From Gonatopus flavifemur (taxonomy: Eukaryota > Arthropoda > Insecta > Hymenoptera > Dryinidae), in assembly GCA_018340375.1 (NCBI GenBank), contig JAFFJZ010000006.1, positions 22,078,001 to 22,142,000 of the forward strand: DNA of 64,000 nt, written 5' to 3'. The stretch's first letter is position 1, and each line of letters opens with the position of its first letter. Of the stretch, positions 22,264 to 34,094 are shown one piece after another. The translations under genes and the position numbers were made by a program. The notes under the pieces are model-generated. The model did not search any database, was not told the origin of the DNA, and saw only the letters and a program-made list of their open reading frames with translations.

Positions 22264-22960
22264 CCCATACAGAAATGTACCATTGGCGCTAGCATGGCGC
22301 AACGTACATAAAGTATTCATCGATGTATTTTTTTCCAATGAAGCCCCATCGTTGGTGTGGAAATGGCAATGAAATAGAACACCATTGGCAAACAATAGAA
22401 AAATTTGTTTATCAATATTGCGCCAATGGTGAAACTGTGAAAAAAATATATAGAAAGTATCTTTCTTATCTAAATATATAGAAAGTAATTTATCTGTTGA
22501 TTCTTAGTATTCTATTCGGTGTTTTTTGTCGCTAAAGTTTGCCATGAAAAGTATACACAATATGTATAATGCAACCTGTAACAAAGAACGATTGACTGTT
22601 CTTCCAGAAAATTATTTGAGTCTTATATATTCCTTGTATAATACATCTCTCCCTACTCGCGAGAAACACTCGATTGGTAACTCAGCTCGTAATTCAGCCA
22701 TCAAAAGTCAAAATTAGAGAGCATGCCAATATCGAGCCATGCTATTACCAATGCTCGGCGCTACATCGAGCGCTAATTTTTATCCAAACTAGACCAAAGT
22801 TTGTGGCAATATTCAACCACATTTGAATGAAAATGATCCTCACTTTCGATAGAATCTATCGTTGGGCCAAGGATGAGCCTAGCGAGCGCCAAGCCTGGCG
22901 AAATTGTCAATCAATGGTAGGCCTTGCTTGCCAACATTGCGGCAAGCTATATTGTATTCT
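22264..22960. repeat. CCCATACAG-started, motif-rich repeat region
   Basis: It starts CCCCATACAGAAATGTACC and is dense with palindromic words such as ACCATTGGCGCTAGC, CATTGGCAAAC, GCGCCAATGGT, GAGCCATGC, GGGCCAAGG and TTGCCAACATTGCGGC. These recur mainly at 22264-22440 and 22725-22945, separated by AT-rich DNA that holds the 63-codon frame at 22526. The vocabulary matches the 55.1-56.05 kb element. The right end is not clear. Confidence 0.45.
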
Positions 22961-23570
22961 TAGCATTTACGGAACCTAAAAACTTTTATATAGGTCATAT
23001 CAAAATAAAATACCGTCTCCAGAGTTTCTGGAATCCCTGCGCGTTCTATGTTTGATTTCCATTCAAATAAATTCTGAAGCATAGTCAAATTTTTGGTCCG
23101 ACGAAGCATGAAGAGATAACAGCGTCGATTCGTTAAATTTTCCTCCTTCTGCTTCCAATTCTCAATTATATAGATCTTGAACAGGTGTCCACGGCAAGAA
23201 CGAGAGGAAGATTCGAGTGTTGATCGATCCCCACTCCCATTCGTCGTTATTCGTGATTTTCTAAGAGCACGGCGATGGCATTCTTGGCAACCATGAGGTG
23301 TCGTCAATATTTTCGTCGCGACGTTCCTACCCAGATCTAGATTTAAACGACGCGATCTACGTGTGAAATATTCGTTTGTGGTCTCTCTTGCGAAAGAGGA
23401 GCACTACGAATCTGGTTTAATGTTGTACGATATTCTCTTCGATTTCTTTTTAAATGTATACTGTTGTACTCAAAGAAGTGGATTTTCAGGGTTCAGTATT
23501 TTATTGTTTATTTTACATAATTTTTTCCGTGTATATGATACTTGGAAAATGAGTTTACCTGTATCTTTTA
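22961..23570. other. Gene-free interval
   Basis: The 115-codon minus-strand frame (22960-23307) has no recognisable domain and no codon bias. No repeat was identified. Confidence 0.4.
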
Positions 23571-23799
23571 CACTGTGAACAATTTCTATGGGAAACTTCA
23601 CATAAATTTTCGGAAGTAATTAACAAACACATGCGTTAGGAATTTTCCGTATTTTACCGAAAATTTACTGAGAAATGATAGTAAAAATCTCATGAAGTTT
23701 TTTAGTTAAATTTATGGAAAATTTCATATACATTTATCGGGTATTGATTTCTCATCGCATGCTCGGAATTTTCCGATATTCCAATTATTTTCTACAGTG
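23571..23799. mobile_element. CACTGTGA family A MITE, intact copy
   Basis: It is 229 bp, flanked by TA on both sides, with ends CACTGTGAACAATTTCTATG and TATTTTCTACAGTG. It is the best-preserved member of the family, which also occurs at 12846-13068, 33499-33652 and 44272-45204. There is no coding capacity. Confidence 0.8.
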
Positions 23800-23801
23800 T
23801 A

Positions 23802-25645
23802 TCTTATATAATGTTCCTGAAGTTCGAATCGTTTATGGAAATGAAACGAAAATCGAACCTCACAAAATAGTCGATATTTAACCCCCAGTAGAAATTATGA
23901 TTGGGAATTAGCTGGGCCCCAGCTAGTTTTCTCAGATGTTAGGTTGGTTTTTAACGCACTTTCTAGCCTGTGCCCATCCAGATGATCCAGGAAATTGCTA
24001 GAATGTTCTCCAAATTGGTAATTAGAAATGTGGAATCATGTGTTTTTTTGTAAAATCACACCTGTCAATGAGCTAACAATGTATTTTGACACGTAATCTC
24101 CAGTGAAGAACGTTGCTTTCGAATTTATTCCCATAAAATAATCCCGAGTGACAAATTGAAACGCTTCTTTTTATTCCCTGTTGATGGACTATCAATGTTA
24201 CTGTACGATCAGTTGACGCATGAAAAATCTACATAAACCAATTTAATGCTTGGGCACTCAAGTCAGATTGGCTGGAATGTGTTATTCAGTTTCCCCCACG
24301 TGGATCCCATCTAGTACGTGGATGGTAAATGGGACACTCAGACAAATTTCTACCAGGGACTTCTCGAATTAATTTCTTGGAAGTAGAAACATCGTATGAC
24401 GGATTGACGGACATCTTGCAAGATTGTAGATCTTCAAGAGTTGGGAATTTCGTGACTTGATCCCTACTTCGTATCAATAAATGACTGAAACTTCAGCAAC
24501 ATCCTCATATGTTCAAAATAAAAATATTTCAATATCACACTGATTGAATTCGATGCCACTTTTCCTGCGCCATCGATCGTCGGTTGAAATCAAAATCCAT
24601 AGAATCCTCAATGAATCGTCACAAAGTAAAAAATAAGTTCATTTCACGATACAAGAGAAAGAAGAAGGAAAATTGTCTCGTCTCCGTCTATACTTCCATT
24701 ATTATTCTTAACAAGGATTCCTGTTCAAACGCGCAAAAAATTGGAGGCTTAAGTGGACCTTCCGCAAAATCTTCTTACAACGCATTTTTTTGCTCTCTCT
24801 TTTATTCGACCCTCACATTCCACAATGCTTCTTGCGTGTTTTTTCTCCTGAGAATGGCGATGGTACAATAACGTAGTCGTTGTCGTCATCCTCTTCGTCT
24901 CTGTATCGCGCAACTAGCTGTGGCATCTTTCTTTTTCTGCTCGGTAATACTTTTTAGCGGGCCATTTCCGTGTGCCGTTTTTCCGTGCCTCATAAATTGC
25001 GCACTCCGCGGACGAGCCGTCCTACACAACGACACGTTTCATAATCTCCCGCAGGAATCTCGTGATCCAACAATTCCTCTTTTGCATACGTACCGTTTAT
25101 GTTCCAATTTGCAGGCTGAAATAACAAACGGATGATGATATCTCAATTGAGAACCTCTGCGAGAAATTCAAAGGTTCATAAAACATCTGTGTTTAGACGG
25201 TCGTCGTCATTTTCATAAACTCATGGTTAATTCTAACGAACATTTTGTTCTTTCAGAACTCTATGGACAGAATCGCTGTACTACATTGATAATTTCTCTT
25301 GAAATATCAACGGAAGATTCCACCTCACTCTCGAACCAAGTACAACGAACTGTGGCACGATGAGATTGCGATTTACATAAATACCCACGATAATGTATTA
25401 TCGCACCGACCGACCGAAGAGGATGAAAGTTGGCAATTATTCGCGTGGTCGGATGGAAAAGTGGTCGCCTCGTGGTTATCGTTTCATAATTCAAATTACA
25501 GCTTTCAACTCTTGTTATGCATTACGATATTAAATTACCTGCCCCAAAAACTTACATCTCAAAGACGAGGGTAATTTTATCATAGATACTTTTTTACTTC
25601 CACAAGAGTCTTCTGTTTTCTCTGATTATAAATCTGAATCCAAAC
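23802..25645. other. Gene-free interval
   Basis: Frames up to 95 codons lack domains. At 24353 the word TTTCTACCAGGG resembles the CCAGGT family end. Nothing else is supported. Confidence 0.4.
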
Positions 25646-26390
25646 CAGGGTGTCTAGCAAAATATAGTTTCGGAATTCCTGAATTTTTCCAGGATATTTT
25701 GGGAAATTCCCGGATCGGAAATAAAATCCACACGCACATGAATTGCAAGTAACATTTTCGATGGCATAATACAATCTAATAAAAAAACTGAATTCGAAGT
25801 TGAATATTCGAATATTGATATCAATAATCCAAATCATTCATATCCAACTCGGCTCCATTTAATTGTAATGCGTTTTGAAAATAAAATCAAGTCGCAAGAT
25901 CTCTGAGAGAATATTCGAAACAACTCTCAAATCTCCCCCAGGTAGAAATATTCTATTAAATCCTATCACAAATGATGAAATTTCTGATTGAATATCATTG
26001 AATTCTATTGAAATCTATTCATTCTTCCACTCATCAATGTGATTTTATAGATTATTTGTAACAGGGCCGTGAAATAGGACTTCTTGAGTCATGTAAGATT
26101 TCTAGAATTCTATAAAAATTCAAAAAGAATTTTTCTTCTTATTGAATCATTCATCGCTGTGTAGACCTGGCTGAAGAAATTATTCTGAAAATATCTGAGA
26201 ATCTTTGCATAACTCTCAAAATTATAACAAGAAAAATATCAATATTCCATAATAAAATCAATTATTCGTCGATGAGGACAACTTTTCTAAGTTGAAAAAT
26301 TCTGCGCACACAAAAATAAAAATATAATTGAAAATTCCCCGGAATTTTTCTTCATTTCCTGACTAATTCCCGACTGCTCTATACACCCTG
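25646..26390. mobile_element. CAGGGTGT-ended element
   Basis: The left end CAGGGTGTCTAGCAAAATAT leads into AATTCCTGAATTTTTCCAGG and AATTCCCGG. The right end, read inward, is CAGGGTGTATAGAGCAGTCG, then GGGAATTAGTCAGG. The inverted ends and CCTG/CCAGG subterminal words suggest a hAT-like non-autonomous element, but an exact 8-bp duplication is not visible (ATCCAAAC against TCAAACTC). A CCCAGGTAGAAA word lies inside at 25937. No transposase is present. Confidence 0.55.
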
Positions 26391-29300
26391 TCAAACTCAT
26401 TCAAATATAGCGAAATATTGCTGTGAATTCAAAGAGTCATATGAAAAGTGAATAGATTCTTATTTTGGAATCTGTGATCTGATATTTTCTTCCATGAAGA
26501 TCAGACGGAGAGAATGTTATATCCTGATATTTGAACACCCACGAGACAGATGATCAACAACATTAGCTAGGAAAAATGTAAAAATTCTATTGAAACTACA
26601 GGGATATATTTTATACCTTCTCGATACAGTTGTTATGCAAATTCATTTTGAAGACAATAACAGGAAGACTACAATGAAATCCAAAATAATGCTGCTATGC
26701 TATACAAGGTATACCATTTATAAGCTATGAGCGGAGTTCCCAAAGTGGGATTTCTAAACCTCATCTACGTATAAATCCTATTGGTTCGATGAAATTGAGA
26801 CAAATCTTGAACTGAAAGCAACTCTAGTTCCCTATGATCCACTTTTATCCTCTTCGTGTCTATCTCCCTGTATTCTCCTTCATCCTGACGAACAAGGACG
26901 AGATCCTTTAATTCGCCCCATTGAGTATTCGAAGCTTTTAGAATAGGGAAGAGCAAGAGAGTAGATCGATATCTCGATAATACCAATGTACGTATGTGCA
27001 TATACATATATATTATCCCACAAGGAACCATCTTGAAGTAAGATTGAAGAGATCCATTGACGTCTATCGAGGATGTTCTTGTATCCCCAGGTCATATTCC
27101 ATTTCCTCCTTATTTGCTTTTTTTTCCATTTGAATCAAGATTGCAAAAAGTCTAGCTATCGAAACCCACTGATTTATAAAATTTCAAACAAATGGTGCAA
27201 CGGTGAGTAGACGACTACTCAAACCTATCGAATTGAAGTATCATCACTCTCTTTCAATTTTTCCAAAGTTTGGATAGTGGAGAGTATCTCACACTCCCCT
27301 GATAATTATTTGATCTCGAGGACGAGGCAGGGAATATAATTTACATACACGTTGGTTCCGAAATGGAAGTGATAACAAGCAATTCACGTGGATATACATA
27401 AATTGTCGGTGATAACGTACATCACACCCTCGTTCGAAACTCCATTCAACAACCATTAGTACCTCTTCGATCGCAATTATATCTTTTCGACGTAGACTCG
27501 GAATCTCACCCTCCTCTTTTTTTTTTTTATCAAATATCATTTGAGTTCAAAGACTTCGTTCATCTTTTCAAACGTTCGTGAACAAACACTAAAAAAATTG
27601 TACATATATCAGCACCTATTACACTTTTTACAACACTTCTTGCGTTCACTTTCATTTCTAAATAAGAATCATAATGTGAATAGAGGTTCGTAGAATCGAT
27701 GAAGGAAAAGAAAAAGAAGAATCCAAGAACAAATAACAATAATGGAACTGCATTAATGTATTCCACGGGACACTGTTCGGTACTTAACGATACTTTACAA
27801 TGATGAAAATAACAGCGACAAAAAAGTAAAGCGAACGGTAAATTTTGCGACGCGAAAAAAAGTTATGGATGATTTCTGTCGATCGATAATCGCATTATGT
27901 AGTTATATGATACATGTGTCGTATGACATGGAACACACGCATATCTGTGCTGAGCGGGTTATTCGGAGGAGAAAAGTTTTTCATGAACAGATGGAATAAT
28001 TCATGAAACACGTTGTCGTTGCGGGGTGTATACGTTTAAAGAATGATAACTTTGTTTCGTGTTTTTATCACGAGGCGACGATGTTGTCGATTTCTTTCGC
28101 GACATGATTTGAGAGAAGGAGAAAATGGACACAAAACAAAAAACCATTATACAATAAATATAACCGTCAAGTCGGTTACGCGTGTTTATTTCTTCTCTTT
28201 CTTCTTCTTTTTCCCAACAGCGGAGGGGTTGAAACGATTCGACAAATAAGTAAAAACACCAAAAAATTGAAAAATTACAAATAAACTCAAGTTTTTCTCG
28301 AAATGAAACTCTACGTCAACTTGTAACATAGCAAAGTGGGATCGAACGTGTGTTTGAAAATTCATTCGTGATTCTAACTTTTGGAAACTCAATTCCAGAA
28401 TTGCGACGACGACTCCAGTGTTGGGGTGATGCCAGAAACGGGATTTTTTCTTCACTTGAATCATGTCGAAGGCAAATAATAAATTCCTTGTGCACTGATG
28501 AAAATTTTAATCAATGCGGTAGAGGGAAATATATTGTGAATATGTTGAGATGATTGAAATTCACAGGGGGTTTGTCAAATGACCTATAGTAAAATAAATT
28601 TTCTTTATTCATTTATCTCGATGGAGATTAAAAGAGGAATCTTGATTCCAATACACGAGCTAATGACGTAATCCGTACATTGGCGCTTCGTGTTAGAAAT
28701 TGAGATATCTTTGAAACAGTAATATTATTAGCGGAAAGTTTGGATATTGCTCTTCTCGCGTGTTCGAATCGATTTGTTTATTCCGTTACGAGCAAAAATG
28801 CCCTGCCAGAAAATCGTTCAAAAACATCTTTTGGACTGAGCGAGTGGATTATTGATTTATTCTACAAATATCAATGATAATAATATCATACATCTTTGTA
28901 CGTCACGGTATAAGACACACGAAACCGAAATCATTAACATAATCCATCGGATAGGTTATTGTGCACGCGATAAATCTTTCAGCATCCTACAGTGGATATA
29001 ATACAGGGAGGTATTCCACGAGTTCCATGTCATGTCGGGGAAATGTAAGACACGATAATGATAATAACGAGCTTTTGGATGCTGTTCAAACACCAAGAAG
29101 GCAAGTTAGAACTTCTCATCCTTCATGACCAAAATTTACATAGATTCTCTTCGTACCGATCGCTGGAAGGATATCCAAGAAAATTCAATGTTAGCTTAAG
29201 TTTACTTCTACAATAGATTTTATCTTATGAATTTGAATTTCGATGGAAAAAAGTATGATGATTTTTCGTTGATGAATCGATTAAGCGCATGGCTCTAATT

Positions 29301-29404
29301 AGGAAAAATTGACGGGGATTTATACGGTAATTACCCGGGTAGTAATTCAAATTGGCTCAATCATGGCCCCGTTCAGGCCCTGGTTAGGGAGGTCTGGGTC
29401 CGGA
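26391..29404. other. Gene-free interval
   Basis: About 3 kb with only short frames (at most 92 codons) without domains. No clear repeat ends were found. Confidence 0.45.
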
Positions 29405-29605
29405 TGCACAGAAAAAATAAGTGGTCCGAATTTTCGTTGCACAAGTTTGAAAAGAATTCGTATACTGGATTTTAATAATTCGTTAACTGTGTTCACTATT
29501 CGAACAATGGAATCCACTGTTTATTTTCATCATCAAAATAATGGAAAGAGTCAACGAATTATTAAAATCCAATGTACGAATTCTGCTCCGTCCAAAAGTG
29601 ACATA

Positions 29606-30894
29606 CGAGGGTGGATTGATAAGTTTCCGGCCTGACCAAGAGATGGCGCCACTAGGCCTACCTTGAGGTGGCGTTCTATAGTACCATCCTTAGATAGCTT
29701 GTAGCTATAGTTTCAGTCCGATCGCCATGTTAGTTTAGTTTTGAGAGCACGCTGACCAAGACGCCTCTGTGTTTTTCGTAAAAATGGAAAAGCTGGAAAA
29801 TCGTGCTGTCATCAAATACTTTTATTCGAAGGGGTTAACGCCGAAGGAAATTAAAGAAGAGATGGACTCAACACTGGGGACATCCTCCCCATCATATTCA
29901 ACCGTTAAGCAGTGGGTTTCCGAGTTTAAAAAGGGTCGTGTGAGCACCTCTGATGAGCCTCGCTCAGGACGCCCCATTGAGGTCACAACTCCAGATATGA
30001 TCGAAAAAATCCATCAAATAGTGCTGAAAGATCGCAGATTAAAAGTTCGTGAGATAGCTGAGACCTGTAAGATGTCATATGAACGTGTACAAAATATTTT
30101 GCACCAACATTTGTATATGGAAGAGCTCTGTGCAAGATGGGTGCCGCGTTTGCTAACAGTCGACCAAAAATTGATTCGAAAGAACATTTCTACCGCCAAT
30201 TTGGCGTTGTATAAGCGTAATCCAAGCGAATTTTTGCGTCGATTCGTAACCGTTGACGAAACTTGGGTCCACCACTACACTCCTGAAACCAAAGAACAGT
30301 CTAAACAGTGGATTGGACCAGGGAACCAACTCCAAAGAAGGCAAAACAATTTTTCGGCGAACAAGGTTATGGCTACTGTTTTTGGGATGCAAGAGGTATT
30401 ATATACATTGATTACCTTGAAAAGGGTAAAACTATCACTGGTCAATACTACGCAGACTTATTGCAACGTTTGAGCCACGAAGTGAAAATTAAACGACCTC
30501 ATCTGGCGAAGAAAAAAATCTTGTTTCATCACGATAACGCACCAGCGCACACGTCAATCGTTGCGATGGCTAAAATCAACGATCTGAAGTTTGAATTAAT
30601 GCCGCACCCTCCCTACTCTCCAGACCTAGCCCCGAGTGACTATTATCTGTTTCCTAACCTCAAAAAATGGCTTGGCGGTAAGAGATTTGCGGACAATGAA
30701 GAAGTAATCGAAGCTGTAAATGGGTATTTTGAGGAGCTTGACGAATCAGTCTATAGAGATGGCATTACTAGACTAGAACACCGCTATGAGAAATGTATCA
30801 GCCTTGGAGGAGATTATGTTGAGAAATAAAAAAAAAAAAATCTTAAAAACGTTGTTTTTCTTGGTCAGGCCGGAAACTTATCAATCCACCCTCG
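29606..30894 (+). mobile_element. Mariner element, irritans-like
   Basis: A full-length 1289-bp mariner. The inverted ends start CGAGGGTGGATTGATAAGTT and continue TCCGGCCTGACCAAGA, with near-perfect match at both ends, flanked by duplicated TA (29604-29605 and 30895-30896). The length and ends are typical of mariner. It carries one transposase gene, broken by small indels. The sharp ends suggest a fairly recent insertion. It lies inside the palindromic MITE at 29405-30938. Confidence 0.95.
29784..30829 (+). pseudogene. Mariner transposase, three 1-bp frameshifts
   Basis: The transposase of a cut-and-paste mariner binds the inverted ends and moves the element into TA sites. The start is the ATG at 29784; an upstream in-frame Met adds only a few residues. 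In order it shows N-terminal paired helix-turn-helix regions (residues ~5-110), WVPRLLT, the first catalytic Asp in VTVDETW, the second in HHDNAPAH, and the third in YSPDLAPSDYYLF. Exactly 34 residues separate the last two, the mariner D34D signature. The frame breaks three times just after the first catalytic motif: one base appears lost near 30322, one gained near 30350, and one lost near 30382, a net loss of one. Otherwise the length is close to the family's ~348 residues. The wording resembles the irritans subfamily (known-family inference). The enzyme is inactive as written. Confidence 0.9.
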
Positions 30895-30938
30895 TACTAG
30901 TCAACGAAAATTTGGATCACTGATTTTTTCCGTGTAGG

Positions 30939-31283
30939 ATCCAGACAAGCCCACTTTCCAATCGGGGAAATTTCTACCTGGGTAACGTGATTCGATACAA
31001 AATTTTATCAATCAATAGTAACCTTTGAACGAAGATGATTCAATTTTACGCAGGAACGAATAGAAAACAAGTGACCCTGCTTTATGGGACGCTCATTGCG
31101 GGGAAGGAATTGAAAAGAAGAGGATTGAAAGAAATTTTCCAACACATAAACGATGATTTTGGACAATTATGAATATAATTCTACGCAGAGAAAAACATAC
31201 GGTAACAATGACTAGAAAGAATAGCGATACAGTGACAATTATTCGAAAAAATTGCAGTAAGTACCATTCGAGATAGGAGCGAA
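30939..31283. other. Gene-free interval with a CCAGGT-family scrap
   Basis: TTTCTACCTGGGTAA at about 30970-30985 matches the inverted CCCAGGTAGAAA end seen at 25937. Nothing else is supported. Confidence 0.35.
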
Positions 31284-31579
31284 GAGTGGCTAGCACGGAC
31301 ATGGACAGCTATTTAATTAGCTCCTGCAGCTGGATTATAGTTATGACAGCAAAAAAATTAGCTCTTATAGCTATAATTTAATGTCTGTCCGTGTCCGTAC
31401 CCTGAGAAAAGAGTTTGTTTGCGACAATGAAGGCTTATTGATTGTAAACAAACCATCATGTGGGTCAAATAAGATTTGTCAATAGTTAACAAACCTTATT
31501 TCATTGAAATAAATTGGGAATACTTTTTTCTCAGTGTACTAGCCACTTCGCTGCTGCAGCTAAATTATTATTTCTGTGC
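31284..31579. mobile_element. GCACGGAAAAAA palindromic MITE (copy 3), truncated and interrupted
   Basis: It starts at the internal AGTGGCTAGCACGGACATGG of copy 1 (9061-9225), so the outer left ~30 bp are missing. It continues to the right end CTAAATTATTATTTCTGTGC. The word TCCGTG-CTAGC of the other copies is split by the 137-bp insert at 31400-31536. Its centre differs from copy 1 (GGATTATAGTTATGACAGC), so it is a diverged member. Confidence 0.75.
31400..31536. mobile_element. 137-bp MITE nested in copy 3
   Basis: The ends CCCTGAGAAAAGAG and CTTTTTTCTCAGTG are inverted complements with decay at the left, flanked by TA at 31398-31399 and 31537-31538. Inside are mirrored GTAAACAAACC and AGTTAACAAACC words. 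Deleting the insert and one TA restores the host MITE sequence seen at 9061-9225 and 44474-44617 almost exactly, which confirms both borders. Confidence 0.85.
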
Positions 31580-32367
31580 AGAAACGATGGCTTAACATAA
31601 GGCAAAGATCACTAAATCGAAGAATTTTAATCAATTCCTTAATATTTTCTCTATTTACGATTTGATTTTTCAATCAAACAAATATGCAAAGTGTTGAAAA
31701 CTTGAAGAAAATAACACGATTTTGAAGAAAACTTGAGCAGAAGTTTCTCAACGCATTTAAATTTGATAAGATTTAAATGCTGGGTGAAAAGGGTCACATT
31801 AAGAGTGTTTAAGCCAATTATGGAGTATGAATTTTTAATTCGAGAATTATGAATTCATGTCAGTATGGATACAGTATTTGAGGAGCAGAGAAAAGTGAGA
31901 TATATCAACTTTTGTTAACGACTTTCTCGTTGAATTCATATTTTCCTGCTCCTCCATCGAATAATCATTGTCCATAATTTCAACTGTTTTCAAAAGTATT
32001 ACACTGAATATTTATTCAAATTTCGATTGCGGTATTGTGAACAAATTTATTCGCAGGATAGAAAAATTGTTTTCGAGTTTTTGATTATCAGGGAAACCGA
32101 AAACATGCAACAGCATATTTTTTATTCTGCATCTGAAGGACAAATAGCTTTGATATTTATCCATTGCAGATCAAAATGAACCGTTTAAGTCACATTTGTT
32201 AGAGCATATTTTTGCATATTTTATACTTCAGTACATATTCCAGCATATTTGTATCTTTGTCAATGGAAATATATTTCACGGAGCATATCATTCACATTTC
32301 CAATCAACATTATCTCGAGTAGAATATTTTCACAAAATATTTTTTGTAATATAAGTTTATTTTATTA
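31580..32367. other. Gene-free interval with AGCATATTTT words
   Basis: No gene. From about 32110 to 32310, AGCATATTTTT, GCATATTT and AGCATATC recur; the same words return at 33430 and 33720-33835. These may be the two flanks of one old element opened by later insertions. Confidence 0.35.
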
Positions 32368-32612
32368 CGTCCCAATAAACATTTTTATAGAAGTCTTCTG
32401 GAACATTCTAAAAGAAATCTGAAAGAGATCTAAAACATGTCTTACGCAACAAATTTAGATATGTTTAAGATGTCTTCCTTCAAACTGTCTTTTAGATATC
32501 TTAAAGATATCTTTCTACAAGATATCTTAAACTTATCTACATTTGTTGCGTAAGACATCTTTTAGACCTCTTTGAGATATCTTTTAGACTGATTCAAAAA
32601 TGTTTATTGGGG
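32368..32612. mobile_element. Palindromic MITE with CCCAATAAACATTTTT ends
   Basis: The left end GTCCCAATAAACATTTTT faces AAAAATGTTTATTGGGG at the right. The arms share mirrored GTCTTACGCAACAAATTTAG and AAAAGATATCT-type blocks around a centre near 32490. TA lies on both flanks. The ~245-bp element is a strong hairpin without coding capacity. Confidence 0.8.
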
Positions 32613-32999
32613 TATATTTTTTCAATATTAATTTATTGATTCATTTATTTATTGGTTTATTCACTCATCTACTTATTCACAAGCTGGGATCACTGGTATA
32701 TCAAAAATCCAAAACATGTTGCTCTGAAAGATACTTGATTCACTTTGATTTTGATATATTAAAATATAATTTTCAATCAACATCTCAATAAAAGATGAGT
32801 ATTGAACTTTTCAAACACATACAAGTAATGCAAGATAGAAACCGGGTTTCCTAATTGTGATGTACATTTTTGCATTTAGCTTTTGATCGAAATCTATAAA
32901 TCGAATCAATTAACAATTGCAATAAAATGTCAACATTATCTTGTCTCAGAAAATATGAAATATCTATTCAGATTCAGGATGATTGAGAGGAATTCAGAG

Positions 33000-33430
33000 C
33001 GATTCATCGTGATTCAGGAAAATCCAAAGAAATTCAGAGACTGTTGGTTTTGGGAAAATTATGTGTCGAACTTTTTAGAAGGATTCAGGGAAATTAAGAA
33101 GAAAATAAATTGAATGAAATTTTTTGTTCAAGATTTCAGAGGCATTTAGGGAATTTCATAGAGATTTGGAGACAGGTGAGTTGGGGAAAATTGTGCGTTG
33201 AACTTTTCAGAGGGATTCAGAGAGATTCGGAGGAGTTCAGGAAAATTCAGAGTAAAGTGAATTGAGCAAAAGTTTTGTTCCAAGATTCAGAGGGATTTTG
33301 GGAGTTTTGGAGAGATTCAGAGAAAGGTAAAGTATGAAAAATTGGGCGATGGATTTTTTAGAGGGATTCAGAGAAATTTAGGAAGATTCAGATAGAAATA
33401 TGGGTTAAATTTTTGGTCGAAAATTTCAAA
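33000..33430 (+). repeat. Degenerate GATTCAGAGA array
   Basis: The ~10-bp motif GATTCAGAGA or GGATTCAGGG recurs many times. A higher-order unit containing GAAAATTGTGYGTTGAACTT and TTCAGAGGGATTCAG repeats at about 33053, 33185 and 33336 (spacing ~132 and ~151). The 76-codon frame at 32883 reads into it and is not a gene. A family A end follows at 33499. Confidence 0.7.
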
Positions 33431-33498
33431 GGTAGCATATTTTGAATCATCCATATATTTACTCAATAAGATGTAAATTTGACAACTTTTTTTCCTCA

Positions 33499-33652
33499 TG
33501 GTAAAAATTTGTGTTAAAAACCATAAAGTTTGGAATTTTCAGTTAAATCCATGATGAATTTTATACACATGTGCTGGAAATTAATTTTCTATCCGGTGAT
33601 CGGAATTTCCTGGTTGCCGCATACAAAATAATGACGATTATTTTTTACTGTG
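33499..33652. mobile_element. Family A MITE, right-end fragment (copy 3)
   Basis: The blocks GGTAAAAATT, CATAAAGTTTGGAATTTTCA, GTTAAATCCATGATGAATTT, GGTGATCGGAATTTCC and ATTATTTTTTACTGTG align with the right two-thirds of 23571-23799. The left terminus is absent. Confidence 0.6.
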
Positions 33653-33719
33653 GAATATATCTACATATCTGGAAAGCTGATATGATTTCATGTTGAAACT
33701 ATGAAAACTGGTTTTTATG

Positions 33720-33840
33720 GCATATTTTTAGTACAAAAGGTCATTTTTTTAAAGCATATTTTTTGAGCATAAAAACCAATTTTTGGAGCATATTTTGAGC
33801 GCTCAAAACAACTTTTTTAGAGCATATTTTTGGTTGCCCT
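33720..33840 (+). repeat. AGCATATTTTT short tandem-like repeats
   Basis: GGCATATTTTTAGTAC, AAAGCATATTTTTTGAGCAT, GGAGCATATTTTGAGC and TAGAGCATATTTTTGG follow each other at 30-40 bp intervals. The same words occur at 32110-32310. Confidence 0.55.
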
Positions 33841-34094
33841 GTTGATTATTAATTACACGAGGATACAGTCGAGTGTATACGTGTAGGATACTTTAGTCAG
33901 CGGTTCTAGAGAATCGAGCAATTAATCATACACACCCCTATGATCGAAAGCTGAGCAGAATATAATAGGAACAAAGTGATAGAGAAGAAAATCACCTTAG
34001 CGAGACGGAGAGATAGATTTCCTTTTCGATAATCGTCCTCTATCCATCTTATATATTCTAAATTGAATGAAAAATCAATGATCGCTCGTTACAT

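Larger units (their letters stand above)
29405..30938. mobile_element. Palindromic CACGGAAAAAA MITE interrupted by mariner
   Basis: The left end (29405-29440) reads CACAGAAAAAATAAGTGGTC, then CGAATTTTCGTTG. Its inverted partner at 30901-30936 is CAACGAAAATTTGGATCACT, then GATTTTTTCCGTG. Inside, GAATTCGTATACTGGATTTT, AATAATTCGTTAAC is mirrored by CGAATTATTAAAATCCAATG and TACGAATTC. A mariner occupies TA at 29604, close to the right end. Without it the MITE is about 245 bp. A degenerate sister copy lies at 8334-8482. Confidence 0.8.
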
